This document shows, one piece after another, positions 10,278 through 19,275 of a stretch of DNA of 64,000 nt. Position numbers and translations under genes: made by a program. The stretch spans positions 992,001 to 1,056,000 of the forward strand of contig CP145417.1 of assembly GCA_036867785.1 (NCBI GenBank), in the 5' to 3' direction. Within the stretch, counting starts at the first letter, position 1, and every line of letters starts with the position of its first letter. The notes under the pieces were generated by a model that made no database searches, was not told where the DNA came from, and saw only the letters and a program-made list of their open reading frames with translations. The DNA comes from Plasmodiophora brassicae. Lineage: Eukaryota > Endomyxa: Phytomyxea > Phytomyxea > Plasmodiophorida.

Positions 10278-11999
10278 AGCGCACGCGTTGGAGGCGTCCA
10301 TCGATTCGATGCTGGATCGGGCTCGGCCATGCTTCGATGGCGATGCGAAGTCCATCGCCGACCAGAAGACCAGCCTCGATGCGCAACGACTCGATCAGCG
10401 TCGCGCCATGTTTGCCAGGATCGAAACCATTAAAGAGAAATCAGGCAGAATCGCTACCTTCATCAGAGGCGTCGACAGAACCGACGAGAAAGGTCGGTTC
10501 AACATCGTGGCGGTCTCTATCGGTGTCACTGATGGCGCTGGCACAGAGCTCTCCAAGCTGAAGGCAATGATTGAGGACATCGATGAGCACATTGTCGAAT
10601 TCAAACTGAAGCGCGCCGGCGAATTCGACGCGGGGGCCGCTGACCAGGCCAAGCTGGAAGAAGCAATTTCCGCCAGCATGTCCCGACTGGACCACATCGA
10701 TGCATCCTTGTCGGAGACGATATCGGCGCGGAAGGCACCTGCCGCTCCCGCTAAGGTACCCGGCGTCGAATGCGTCCTCTGGTGTGTGGCGACATATTCC
10801 TGAGACAGCGGTCATAGGCACCGGCTCCGGACGCGACGACCGGTGATCCGAAACGAAATGCAATCCTGTCGCAGGTCCAGGCGATCCAGAATCTCATCGA
10901 CCAGGACGGTGGCCAGTATGGCGATTGGGAACCTGCAGATCATCAGTACTGGCTACGGTGAGCCCTCCCGGTTAATCGGCGGCGCGCCCAAACACTCTCA
11001 AACGCTCTGTGTCGGCGCGCAGCCTATGGAATACGCTGGACAACGTCAACGAGATCTGTGAGCGCGGCGCGCAGGAGATTCCCAATCAGTCGTTCGAGAC
11101 GGTGATGGACCATTGCAGGTGGTACGAGCGGTAAGAACGCTCCGGCGCCACACACTTGCAGCAATTCGACTCAATCCAAATCACGCAGGTACACGTCGTA
11201 CCATACTAAGAAGAAAGAGCTGATTGCCGAATGGCGTCAAGCAAAGGAGGTCATACGAGGACGCGGGTTTAGTGTGATCAGGAGTGCCCTGACCGACGAT
11301 ACAGTTGGCGGCTTCGAAGGCGGTTGATGAAGCTGTAACGACATCCAGGCAGATGGATGAGGAAGCGCACCGCCAGACGGAGCGAAGCAAACAAGCGGCT
11401 GTCGAGAAAGAACGCGCGCTGATCAAATGGAAGGTCCGCTCCCACTTACCTACCATTGCGATGCTGCTCATGGGACTGTCTCGCAGGAAGAGAAACGGCA
11501 GCGTGAGATAGAGGAACGGGCCAGGCAGGGCGCCGCACAGGCGAAAGCGGAGAAAGATGAGCGGCGTCGGCACGAAAAGCACCTGCAGGAGCTTCGCGAC
11601 ATGCTCGAGAAGCAAAGGGAGCGGAACCGAGAGAAGGACGATGCCGCCAATAAGCAGATGACGCCAGCCCCGCGCCCAATGATCGATACGAGACGGCTCG
11701 AAGCGCGTAACGCGGCAATGATGATGCGAAGGAAGAAACTGGTGGCCGCCAAACGCCAGGCGGACGAAAGACGAGCGAACAATTTGGCAATGGCACTCGA
11801 GCGACTCGGGACAGTCGTTGAGGCGCACGCCGACCCGAAGCGCTTGCTGAGCGAGACAAAAGCCGCTGCCACACGACGTCTGCTCAACGAGGCTCAGGCT
11901 GGCGAACCGAAATCGACGACATCGAGACCAGTGGCCCAACCGCCCGTCGTCCTGACCGGGAAATCCAAAGCCGTCCCACAATGGCGAAAAGGCATTTGA
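10278..11999 (+). CDS. CCDC112/CCDC148-like coiled-coil (centriolar satellite) protein
   Basis: Six exons in consistent phase: 10278-10755, 10818-10957, 11023-11130, 11189-11249, 11305-11433 and 11487-11999, with introns of 53-65 nt. The protein is mostly charged coiled coil. A segment with WNTLDN, FETVMDHCRWYERY and KKKELIAEWR matches the conserved HEKWY...KK...W block of CCDC112/CCDC148, and the C-terminus DPKRLLSETKA...VPQWRKGI matches the end of that family (DPKRL...IPxWRxGI). In animals CCDC112 is a centriolar-satellite protein needed for ciliogenesis. The first in-frame Met is at 10309; the frame opens at a splice acceptor near 10278, so an upstream exon probably exists. A second cilium-linked gene (DNAAF11) is at 59.2 kb. 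Confidence 0.7.
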
Positions 12000-12160
12000 C
12001 AATGGTATAATAATTCGTTCCCGTTGCTAGCTTTGAAGGTGCAGAAATGCACAGCCCAATCGCCGGTCGAACAGGGCTGATATATCGATCCCGAAGGGAA
12101 ACGATCCTGCTGGGAGAGCCTGGCATTAGGGGTTACTGTACGTTCATGGAAAGAGCGGGC

Positions 12161-12835
12161 TTAGATGACCTCGGCGAGCTGGACGAGTTCGCCGATTTCA
12201 TCGGGGGACGCATCCGACTGGGGGCGCGATCTGGACGGCAACCGAAAGAAAACAAAGGTGAGAGCGGCCAGGCCGATCAACGATATGAAAAAGGTGATGA
12301 AGACCAGCTTGTACTCATCGAAGAGGTGCAGGGCCTCGGCGCCGTATTCGCGGCCGATCCAGCCGATTAGCAGGAATCGGAACAGGCGCCCGACGAACAG
12401 ATTCGGGACGAACACGCTCATGTGAACATGGGCGCATCCGGCCACGATGACCATGGCTTTCTTTGGCGTCGGAGGCGGACCGAACGCGGCAATGAACACA
12501 AATAGGGCGGCACCCGAATGCAACCAATTCCGCATGCGCTGGTAATTCGCGGTGGATACGCCCATCTTGCTGAGCGCCCATTGCCCTCGACTGGACCCCG
12601 CATGATACAACGCGATCGACCCAATCGTCGACGCGGCGGCGCATAACGCCGCCAGCAGCACGATCGGGACCGTCGTGCGATACCCGAGGACGAGGACGGC
12701 GGCGTCCGGCCCGCCCATGGTCGGTATGCCCGCCGAGTCCAGCGCCGTCACGAACATGGCGCCGGCAACGCCCCATTCGGCCATGAAGGCGCCGACAGCC
12801 GGGTCCGGCGTCGTCGCCGCCGCCGCCGACGCCAT
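12161..12835 (-). CDS. VTT/DedA (SNARE-associated Golgi) family membrane protein
   Basis: 224 residues, single exon. Hydrophobic segments alternate with the family's short conserved blocks: an N-terminal half with GIPTMGGPDAAVLVLGY, a central helix pair around GSIALYHAGSSRGQ, then PPPTPKKAMVIVAG and the hallmark GRLFRFLLIGWIGREYG near residue 160. DedA/VTT proteins are multipass membrane proteins (VMP1, TMEM41, TMEM64, Tvp38 relatives) implicated in lipid scrambling. The acidic, polar C-terminus is probably cytosolic. It converges with the CCDC112-like gene, whose stop lies 161 bp away. The subfamily is not resolved. Confidence 0.75.
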   Translation of the reverse strand: MASAAAATTPDPAVGAFMAEWGVAGAMFVTALDSAGIPTMGGPDAAVLVLGYRTTVPIVLLAALCAAASTIGSIALYHAGSSRGQWALSKMGVSTANYQRMRNWLHSGAALFVFIAAFGPPPTPKKAMVIVAGCAHVHMSVFVPNLFVGRLFRFLLIGWIGREYGAEALHLFDEYKLVFITFFISLIGLAALTFVFFRLPSRSRPQSDASPDEIGELVQLAEVI

Positions 12836-13056
12836 TCACGTGCGCGGTGGTGGCCGCCACGACGCAACGCGACGCCCGACGACAAACCCCGCACGTCCAA
12901 CGGATAACAAATAGTAACAATGACGAAAATGAGTCACGGGCGCCCCGGCCCGTCACCCGGCGCTGCAGTCTGCAGTCCCGCACGGCAGTGGCGTCACCAT
13001 GCCCGCCCAGAACGACATATCGCCCCAGCGGCGTGAATCACTGTCACGTTCCGACG

Positions 13057-13361
13057 ATGACGATGAGGGTGGCGATGGTGGCGTTTCTGCTGGGCCTGGT
13101 CGTCATCGGCGGGACCGTGGCCGGATGGGGCATCGGGACCGAGTTCGACACCGACCAGGACGACGACATTTACGACGACCGGGAGCAGTAAGTGCAGTGG
13201 TCCGGGGCCGCGTGCTCGGTCGAGAGCTGACTGGAACGGCGTATAGCAATCACGGCGGTGACCACCACCATTACGTGCGGTCGACTCACAACCACCATCA
13301 TGAGGAGGGGCACGGTAGTCCCTTCGGCCTGCACCACGACGTATTCGGCAATGTGTTCTAA
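13057..13361 (+). CDS. Small secreted or membrane-anchored His-rich protein
   Basis: Two exons, 13057-13187 and 13247-13361, joined by a 59-nt GTAAGT...TAG intron in phase 2; 81 residues. Residues 1-27 form a signal peptide or anchor (MTMRVAMVAFLLGLVVIGG). The mature part is acidic first (TDQDDDIYDD) and then strongly His-rich (HNHGGDHHHY, THNHHHEEGHG), ending GNVF. The His clusters suggest metal binding, which is inference. No family recognised. It is divergent from the VTT gene (start 12835) and ends 57 bp from the 3' end of the Whirly-like gene. Confidence 0.6.
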
Positions 13362-13417
13362 ACGATTGCGTTGTTTGGTACATTCAACGTTAGCACGTTG
13401 GAGTTGTCTTCGCGGCG

Positions 13418-14104
13418 TTAGCCGGCGCCCCAATCGAATGCAGGTGCGGCAGTGGGCGCCCTGTTGTTGAGACGAACGGAAGCAGGTTGCAGGGCGTGAG
13501 CCCAGCCGGTCAGGTGCGGCAAGGCCCACTTTGCAATCTGGCGAAGCAATGCATAGTCGCCCTTCTTGAGGACGATCTCGAACTGGCGTTGCTCGTTGTT
13601 GGCAAGGTCTGTGATAGCTAGCTGAACATTGCAACTGCCATCGGCCTGCGGCAGGAAGCGGATCTCGCGAGCTGATTTCGGGGTGATCACCGCGGTCGGC
13701 TGCTCAGAGCCGAACGTGTCGTTGGCAGGTGTTGCTGGCGCTTCAAGGGACCTCTCGGAACGGCTGAACTTGACCGGGTTCGTCGGGAAATCAGTGATTT
13801 CGGCAATCTCGTTGCAGCGCAGGAAGATGGATTCCTTGGTTTGCCAATCCCACCGGTCGTCCTGGTCCTTGGCGGTGAACTCACAGGTTAGCGATCCGGG
13901 CGTGGACACGGTCATGTACGTCGACTTGCGGGTTAGCTTCAGCGGGATCGGCTGGATCGTCATGCAGGTCTCCTGCGACCAGAACGTGACAGGCGCGAAG
14001 ACTCGTTCCGGATTGAACGACCCACCGCCTTCGAACGACGACAGGACCCGCCGCGATACCGCATTGAGCGTGTTCGCCGCTCGGCAGCGCACCGCACTGA
14101 ACAT
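13418..14104 (-). CDS. Whirly-like single-stranded nucleic-acid-binding protein, probably mitochondrial
   Basis: 228 residues, one exon. The first 24 residues (Arg, Ala, Ser, Val, no acid) look like a mitochondrial presequence. The body follows the Whirly layout: FAPVTFWSQE, LKLTRKSTYMTV (beta strands), a WDWQTKESIFL block like the YDWxKKQxFxLS of plant Whirlies, then KGDYALLRQIAKWALPHLTGWA, which resembles the C-terminal helix ending LPHLMGWH. Whirly proteins form tetramers that bind single-stranded DNA in plant organelles; the kinetoplastid MRP1/2 RNA-binding proteins share the fold. Four 35-bp tandem repeats lie 77 bp upstream of the start. Identification is by motif reading only. Confidence 0.6.
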   Translation of the reverse strand: MFSAVRCRAANTLNAVSRRVLSSFEGGGSFNPERVFAPVTFWSQETCMTIQPIPLKLTRKSTYMTVSTPGSLTCEFTAKDQDDRWDWQTKESIFLRCNEIAEITDFPTNPVKFSRSERSLEAPATPANDTFGSEQPTAVITPKSAREIRFLPQADGSCNVQLAITDLANNEQRQFEIVLKKGDYALLRQIAKWALPHLTGWAHALQPASVRLNNRAPTAAPAFDWGAG

Positions 14105-14180
14105 CGCTCGAAGGCAGTGACAGACGGGACACCCGTTGCCCGTGGCGCACTCCGCGCGCTACAAGGCTGACACTCGGCAG

Positions 14181-14313
14181 CTGCAACTCGCCCCAGTCAG
14201 ATCTGCACACTGTAGCTGCAACTCGGCCCAGTCAGATCTGCGCACTGTAGCTGCAACGCGCCCCAGTCAGATCTGCACACTGTAGCTGCAATTCGCCCCA
14301 GTCAGATCGGCAC
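14181..14313. repeat. 35-bp tandem repeat, about four copies, upstream of the Whirly-like gene
   Basis: Units start at 14181, 14216, 14251 and 14286 with a few substitutions; each contains GCCCCAGTCAGATCTGCAC or a variant. The array lies within the probable promoter of the minus-strand gene starting at 14104. Confidence 0.9.
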
Positions 14314-15070
14314 ACCGCCGCTCTGACGTTGCTGTTCCAATGCCGCGAGGGTACGCCCAGTCAAACCGTCAACCGCTGGCAATCCACCCTGCTGAATGTC
14401 CTAAGTTCAGACCGATGTTCCAAGGTGCCGCGTTCTGGGAGCAGCTCCCGTTTTCCTGGCACACACCTTATGAATGCGGCCTTACTGGACACGACGACGC
14501 CTTGGACAACCAGATTCGCACCTGGTTCGATTCCGATCAGCACTAGGAGGATGGCAATCTCGTTTTCTGTGCTCGCTTGCTGCTCCATTACGATCCGGGA
14601 TGCGGCATCTGGGCCGCGATGAGGTCGTCGCTTTTCGCGACGAACTTCTGCCGACGATGAGGGTCGATCAACGCGCTCTGAATGTCATGTGTTGCTGGTT
14701 GAGCACGGCGCTCCGATCGTATTCCGTAATATCATTCTCTAACAGCAATTGCAGGGCGTGACTCACAAATCTGCGTCACTTGGGGCATCCGTTTGGATCA
14801 CTTGCGCGACAGGTTGTTGAACTTCTTGACATGGAGTTGGGACACGACCTGATCTGCCTTTTCTACGAATATCAGACTGCTGTATAGAAGAAGGCAGTAT
14901 AGATGATCCCCATGCTCACACCAAGCCGGGAAACCGTCTGTACTAACGACATAAACCATTGCGTTTAGATCCGAGACTTCGAGGACGTATGAAAGGTGTG
15001 GACACTCATCGTTAGCTGTGCCTCCGTCAACAAATGCGTCGGCGTGTATTCCTATTGCATACTGTCGCGG
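14314..15070. other. Intergenic stretch, no gene supported
   Basis: About 750 bp between the 35-bp repeats and the next minus-strand stop. No frame with a recognisable domain or a consistent splice structure. Confidence 0.5.
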
Positions 15071-15742
15071 TCAGTTCTGCGATTTCGCAATGTCAATGGC
15101 CATTTGACGGATCTTGCTGAGACTCAGTGCGGCCTTGGCGCCCCAGCCTTTGGCTCCGCCTGCGACTTCAGGGCGGAATTCAGTGTACGCCTTATACGAG
15201 GCCTTCTGCAGGGCCTCGTTCGACTTGTAGGCCTGCGCCAACTGACGCATGGCGTTGATAACGTCCGGAAGGCGATCTTTAAACGCGCGGTCGATGTAAT
15301 GCTGGACATGGACGGGATCGATTAGGTCGCCTTCGCTGTTGACGGCTCGAACTTCCCCGGTCTGCTCATCGACAACACGGACGGGAATCTTACGACCAAG
15401 AACAGTGGCGAACTGATCGGCGCGGCGTTTGCGTTCGGCGCGCTCCGCTTCGGTCAGTTCGTGCTCTTCGTATAGCCCGATGCTAACGCCCTTGCGATGC
15501 GCGAACGTGCCCGCGATCCAATTTCCCATTGTTAGCGCGGCATCCCACGAGTACCCCGAGGCTTCGGCGACGACCGCCGCCCAGACCGTCAGGACTGGGG
15601 CGCGGTTAACGACAACCGAGTCGCTGCCTGCACCTGACATTGCACCCGACGAAACCGAGCGCAATGAATCCTGGAATCTGCGCTCCCACCTAATTTCGTC
15701 CTTCTGTGCCCTCCAGTGGCTGTTACGACTTTCCGTCGTCAT
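15071..15742 (-). CDS. Conserved protein of unknown function
   Basis: 223 residues, one exon, starting MTTESRNSHWRAQ. It has a well-formed globular composition. The middle carries APVLTVWAAVVAEASGYSWD, then ALTMGNWIAGTFAHRKGVS; this resembles a block I associate with uncharacterised bacterial and fungal proteins (VPVLxLWAxVVAERxG...ALTLGxxVAG...AKxxxxG), but I cannot name the family. A basic helix (AERAERKRRADQF) and a domain with RVVDEQTGEVRAV and IDPVHVQHYIDRAF follow. No signal peptide and no membrane helix. Neighbours give no hint of function. That it is a real gene is more certain than any role. Confidence 0.6.
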   Translation of the reverse strand: MTTESRNSHWRAQKDEIRWERRFQDSLRSVSSGAMSGAGSDSVVVNRAPVLTVWAAVVAEASGYSWDAALTMGNWIAGTFAHRKGVSIGLYEEHELTEAERAERKRRADQFATVLGRKIPVRVVDEQTGEVRAVNSEGDLIDPVHVQHYIDRAFKDRLPDVINAMRQLAQAYKSNEALQKASYKAYTEFRPEVAGGAKGWGAKAALSLSKIRQMAIDIAKSQN

Positions 15743-15848
15743 ACAATCAGCTGGACGTCCTTCGTCTTAGTATAGGCAAGTGTTGTTGTTTTCGCCTTTC
15801 GGCGCTGCACAGGACATCAGGGCGTTCAGAGCATGGTGAGTTTCATCG

Positions 15849-16345
15849 TCAGCCAGCTCCTCTATCGATGCCCGCTTGTCTGGCTTGTGGGACTCGGCTT
15901 GCCAGATCGCAGCATGGTTCAGTGCCACGGCCAAGGTGGCAGCCTGTTGAACGTTGGACTACTGGCCTTTGTTGCTTTGTGGCTGAAGTCGAGAAGCCAG
16001 ACATAAGCACGGTGTAATCGAGGGCCCGGCCGACGATGAAGGTCACGATGCCTGCCGCGTCGAGTCGCGTCAACGGCTTCGAGCATCATGTTTCGGAACT
16101 GTCTAAGTCCACGACTTGGCCAAAGAACACGCGAGCGGGATACGCTGTGTGCCTGCTGTTGAACACAATGCGACTGGGCAAGAAACCCGCCGTGTCGATC
16201 GGTGTACCCCAGACAAGTTGTTCGAAGCCGCTGTAGAAGATGACGTAATTGTACGGTGCACATCTGTAGGCATACCTTACGTAATACGGTAGGGGTTTAC
16301 GCGACGAACTGGGACGACGGCACGATGGTGACGCTGTGCATCCCG
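15849..16345 (-). pseudogene. Possible degraded or mis-spliced gene, unidentified
   Basis: On the minus strand a start at about 16345 (MHSVTIVPSSQFVA), a possible 37-nt intron (GTAAAC...CTACAG) and a frame with NYVIFYSGFEQLVWG and FNSRHTAYPARVFFGQVVD look protein-like. An in-frame TGA follows SSET, yet the same frame continues beyond it with AAGIVTFIVGRALDYTVLM. Either the gene is short (about 70 residues), or it is broken, or an intron was missed. No family recognised. Confidence 0.3.
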
Positions 16346-16419
16346 TCGGATCGGGATTAATTGGTTGAGTGATCGCTTGCTTCGATCAGTGTTGTCGTGA
16401 CAGTAGTATCGCGCCGAAC

Positions 16420-16720
16420 ACATGTGGCGGCGTCGACCCGACAGCTTCCCTGCGGGCCCATCAACGTGGCTGAACGGAGCCATCGCGACCGCGCAACGGC
16501 TGAGGGCCAGCCGGGACGATGTCGAGAACTAGGTATGTACGTCGTCAGTAAGCTGATGCCTGATGGACCCGCAGGGTAGCTGTCGGGCCGACGCCACCAC
16601 ATGGGCCCGCTCGCAGCGGCGAGTCCATCAGCTTGCCATCAGCTTACTGGCGACGTCGTTCTCGATATCATCCCGGCGGGCACTCAGCCGTCGCACGGTC
16701 GCGATGGCTCCGTTCAGACA
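16420..16720. repeat. Interleaved inverted duplication
   Basis: Segment 16420-16466 reappears inverted at about 16558-16606, and segment 16467-16555 reappears inverted at about 16625-16720, both with scattered mismatches. The order is A, B, inverted A, inverted B, so this is not a simple hairpin. The right-hand B copy lies in an open minus frame (LNGAIATVRRLSARRDD); the left-hand copy encodes a diverged version on the plus strand. Confidence 0.7.
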
Positions 16721-16952
16721 CGTTTTCTCCTCTTTGTGTTTCCAGGGGCCACTCTTGCACTCCATTAGGGATATCTTGATCGGCAGTTGGCGACGGCCAT
16801 CCCCTTCGAAGCCCTCGCGCCGGTCACTACTTTCATAGCGTCCTCCGGTGTCGTACTCGTTGTCGCCAATGCCGCTGCCGTGTGGCACGCTCAATGCGCC
16901 TCCCCGCAAGGGTGCCCGTCTGGTTCCGAGTCCTGCGACGACCCTGGCGCTC

Positions 16953-17294
16953 CTATCCTCCCTCGCACTTGTTTCTTGGTTGTCCCACTCCGGCGGCGGC
17001 GCCGCCCGGTTCCCTGACAACCTCCTTGATCTCTTCCACGTCCAGCCCGAGCGCTGCGACCGTTGCATCCGTGGCCCCGTCGACCGCTTCTAGCCGCGCC
17101 AAGATCACGTCCAGCGTCGTCTGGATTCTGACCATATCCTCGACCTTGACCCGGATGGTATGCGCGCCTGTGCCATCACCACCACCAACGGTCTGCGCGC
17201 CTGCGCCAACACCGCCGTTCTCGGTCGCCATCAACCCGAATTGTTGTCGAGATTGTGTGTGCTGAGCACGCGATCTGGGGATTGCGTTAGACAC
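16953..17294 (-). CDS. Possible small coiled-coil protein, exon structure unresolved
   Basis: The minus frame from the Met at about 17231 (MATENGG) has a Gly-rich head and then a regular heptad-like helix (VEDMVRIQTTLDVILARLEA, then VDGATDATVAALGLDVEEI). A second minus frame downstream (16628 to about 16930) ends in another coiled-coil-like segment, but no splice in correct phase could be found between them. Composition, not homology, supports it. Confidence 0.35.
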   Translation of the reverse strand: MSNAIPRSRAQHTQSRQQFGLMATENGGVGAGAQTVGGGDGTGAHTIRVKVEDMVRIQTTLDVILARLEAVDGATDATVAALGLDVEEIKEVVREPGGAAAGVGQPRNKCEGG

Positions 17295-18164
17295 GTGCAG
17301 GCGCTAACCTCGCACCGACAGCAGGACCGAAAGCCTGTATGTATACGATCTCGACAACAATGACGGCCGCTGGACAGCCGCCACGGATCCCGTCACCGAG
17401 GTCGGCAGTGGGAAGTGCGCCGCAGTTCGAAACGTGTCTAAGCTCATCCATAAGCGAGACGGGTCAACCGTACGTCGTCGTCCTGAGTTCAGAAATATAG
17501 ACACGACGTTTGCTAGCATGATTATACACGCACGCCTGCTACCAGGGTGCCGTTTAACGTGCATAGACGCGCGTTGTGTCCGTTGTGATGACTGCTTGTA
17601 GTACCGGGCCGGCAACACATCTCGATATAGGCAGGACTTCTACAGTCATACCAGCCAGCATCGCTATTTTCATCAGGGCCCAGGCAGCGGGCAGGTTGGG
17701 TTGTCGCCGAGCGTGCCCGACAAATACCTACATACCTCTTGGTGTGCCGCTAATTTCGGATGGCGGCAAGGCCACTTGAGGGTGGCTCGGCAAGGAGCGC
17801 CGCGCCAGACGGCCGACAGGAACGGCGCGGTAATCCGATCCGTTGCCGGCGCTGGACAGTCCGTGGCGGCGTCCTTGCACGGCGTGGCGGAACTTGAGGG
17901 CCGCCCGGGATCAACCCGCCGATCCGGTCCACCGCGATGGCAAGTGGCAACCGGCCCGATCCAACTCGTGGCCGTCTAGCCATCGTCGACAACCTCCACG
18001 CGATTTAACCAGGTCGAATGCTGTTGCCGTCGACCGGCTGGCGTCCTCGCTGCATGATATACAGGCCAACTGGGCTGCTCACTGCAGTGACATGTGTTAT
18101 ATTAATATACAGTGATGATGGCATTGCTAGTATGTCGTACGCTAAGAGGCCGTCGGCTGGAATA
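17295..18164. other. Intergenic stretch, no gene supported
   Basis: About 870 bp. Frames at 17304-17618, 17701-17979 and 17750-17992 lack domains, and none is clearly more protein-like than its antisense. Confidence 0.45.
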
Positions 18165-18671
18165 TCATGCGACGATTATCGGTTGCTTGTCTTGCCAGGA
18201 CGATTCAGGCTTCCACAGCGACCTGCAGGTCAGGTTGATGATGACGCTGACGAGCTGAGATATGCACTCGGGGCGCTTCGATACGAACGCGTTCATGCCT
18301 GCCTGGACGACGGCTCCCTGTACCAGCAGGATGTTCTCGCCGCTGACGGCGATAATCGGCACGGTCGGGTGCCGCTGTCGGATGGCGGATGCGGCTCCCA
18401 GGCCATCCAGCTTCGGCATGTCCAGGTCCAGCAGAACGATATCGAAGACGTGCGCCAGCTCGTCGAACGCGCGTACGGCCTGCTCGCCATCCTCGTAGTC
18501 GTACACGATGGCGCCGGCATCCACCAGTCGGCGCTTGACCATCTTCCTCAGGATCGGCGAATCGTCGGCGTACAGCACGTGCAGTCCGTCGAGGCGCGAC
18601 GCCGGCTCAGCGACCGACATTGACCGGAACAGGGACTGGATCAGCGTGCGAACGTTGCCAACCATCATCAC
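18165..18671 (-). CDS. Response-regulator receiver-domain protein
   Basis: 168 residues with a complete CheY-like receiver: the acidic pair in LYADDSPILRKMV, the phospho-acceptor Asp in VLLDLDMPKLDGLGA, the conserved Ser in IIAVSG and the Lys in FVSKRP. It would accept phosphate on that Asp from a histidine kinase or phosphotransfer protein; neither is in the window. A splice-acceptor-like CCAG lies just before the ATG at 18671, so the protein could also be the last exon of a longer hybrid kinase, but no upstream exon was found. No output domain follows; about 30 residues of undefined tail. Confidence 0.75.
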   Translation of the reverse strand: MMMVGNVRTLIQSLFRSMSVAEPASRLDGLHVLYADDSPILRKMVKRRLVDAGAIVYDYEDGEQAVRAFDELAHVFDIVLLDLDMPKLDGLGAASAIRQRHPTVPIIAVSGENILLVQGAVVQAGMNAFVSKRPECISQLVSVIINLTCRSLWKPESSWQDKQPIIVA

Positions 18672-19135
18672 TGGCGTTACAAACGGATCACACCCAATAA
18701 TTGGTCTGGCAGCTGGCCTCGGCGTCGTGACTCAACTTGCCATCCGGGCCTTTGCACTGCGCAATTTTGCGGCGTTGCGCGCGTTGTTTTGGCTGTGCCG
18801 GCACGGTTCTAAAAATATCCGCCTGCGAATTCCGGATAGCACCGAGCCGATGCAGAGCTGCAACCTGGCTGGTGCGCCTTGTAATCCGGACCGCTCTACA
18901 ACCTGGACCTGTACGTGCATCCTGCAACGGGATGGAGGTGGACACAACGACGCCGCAATGTGCGTCCTGACATCGCCGTCGCTTCCGCGGCTGGACGTCA
19001 TTGACGTGGCCGATGGAGGTATGGCAGGCTTCCGCAGCAGTCGGCCGTGAACCAAACGAGCAATGTGCGATGCGAGCGATGATCTGCCATCGACTCGTAT
19101 CTGGGGGCTTTACCGCGTTCCGAGAGGAGTATCGG
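18672..19135. other. Intergenic stretch between the receiver gene and the hAT left end
   Basis: A minus frame at 18688-18945 ends with CKGPDGKLSHDAEASCQTN..., faintly like a small Cys-containing secreted protein, but it has no signal peptide or start context. No other gene seen. Confidence 0.4.
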
Positions 19136-19153
19136 CTCTTGAGATATGCGATT
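19136..19153. repeat. Left terminal inverted repeat of the hAT-like transposon
   Basis: 18 bp, perfect inverse of 28858-28875. Confidence 0.85.
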
Positions 19154-19275
19154 CCGGACTTTTGTCATATTTCGACCAAATATGTCGCCATGTGACCCCA
19201 ATATGCCATCATGCGACATATTTGGTGCTATAAATAGACCCGTGTCATTCCAATGAAGGTTCCCGAATGTATTCT

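Noticed and set aside
9830-10330. 166-codon minus-strand frame
   Set aside because: Low-complexity Arg/His/Thr composition, no domain; it overlaps the start of the well-supported CCDC112-like gene.
18688-18945. Possible small secreted Cys protein on the minus strand
   Set aside because: Only the last 22 residues look protein-like; no signal peptide, start context or splice structure was found.
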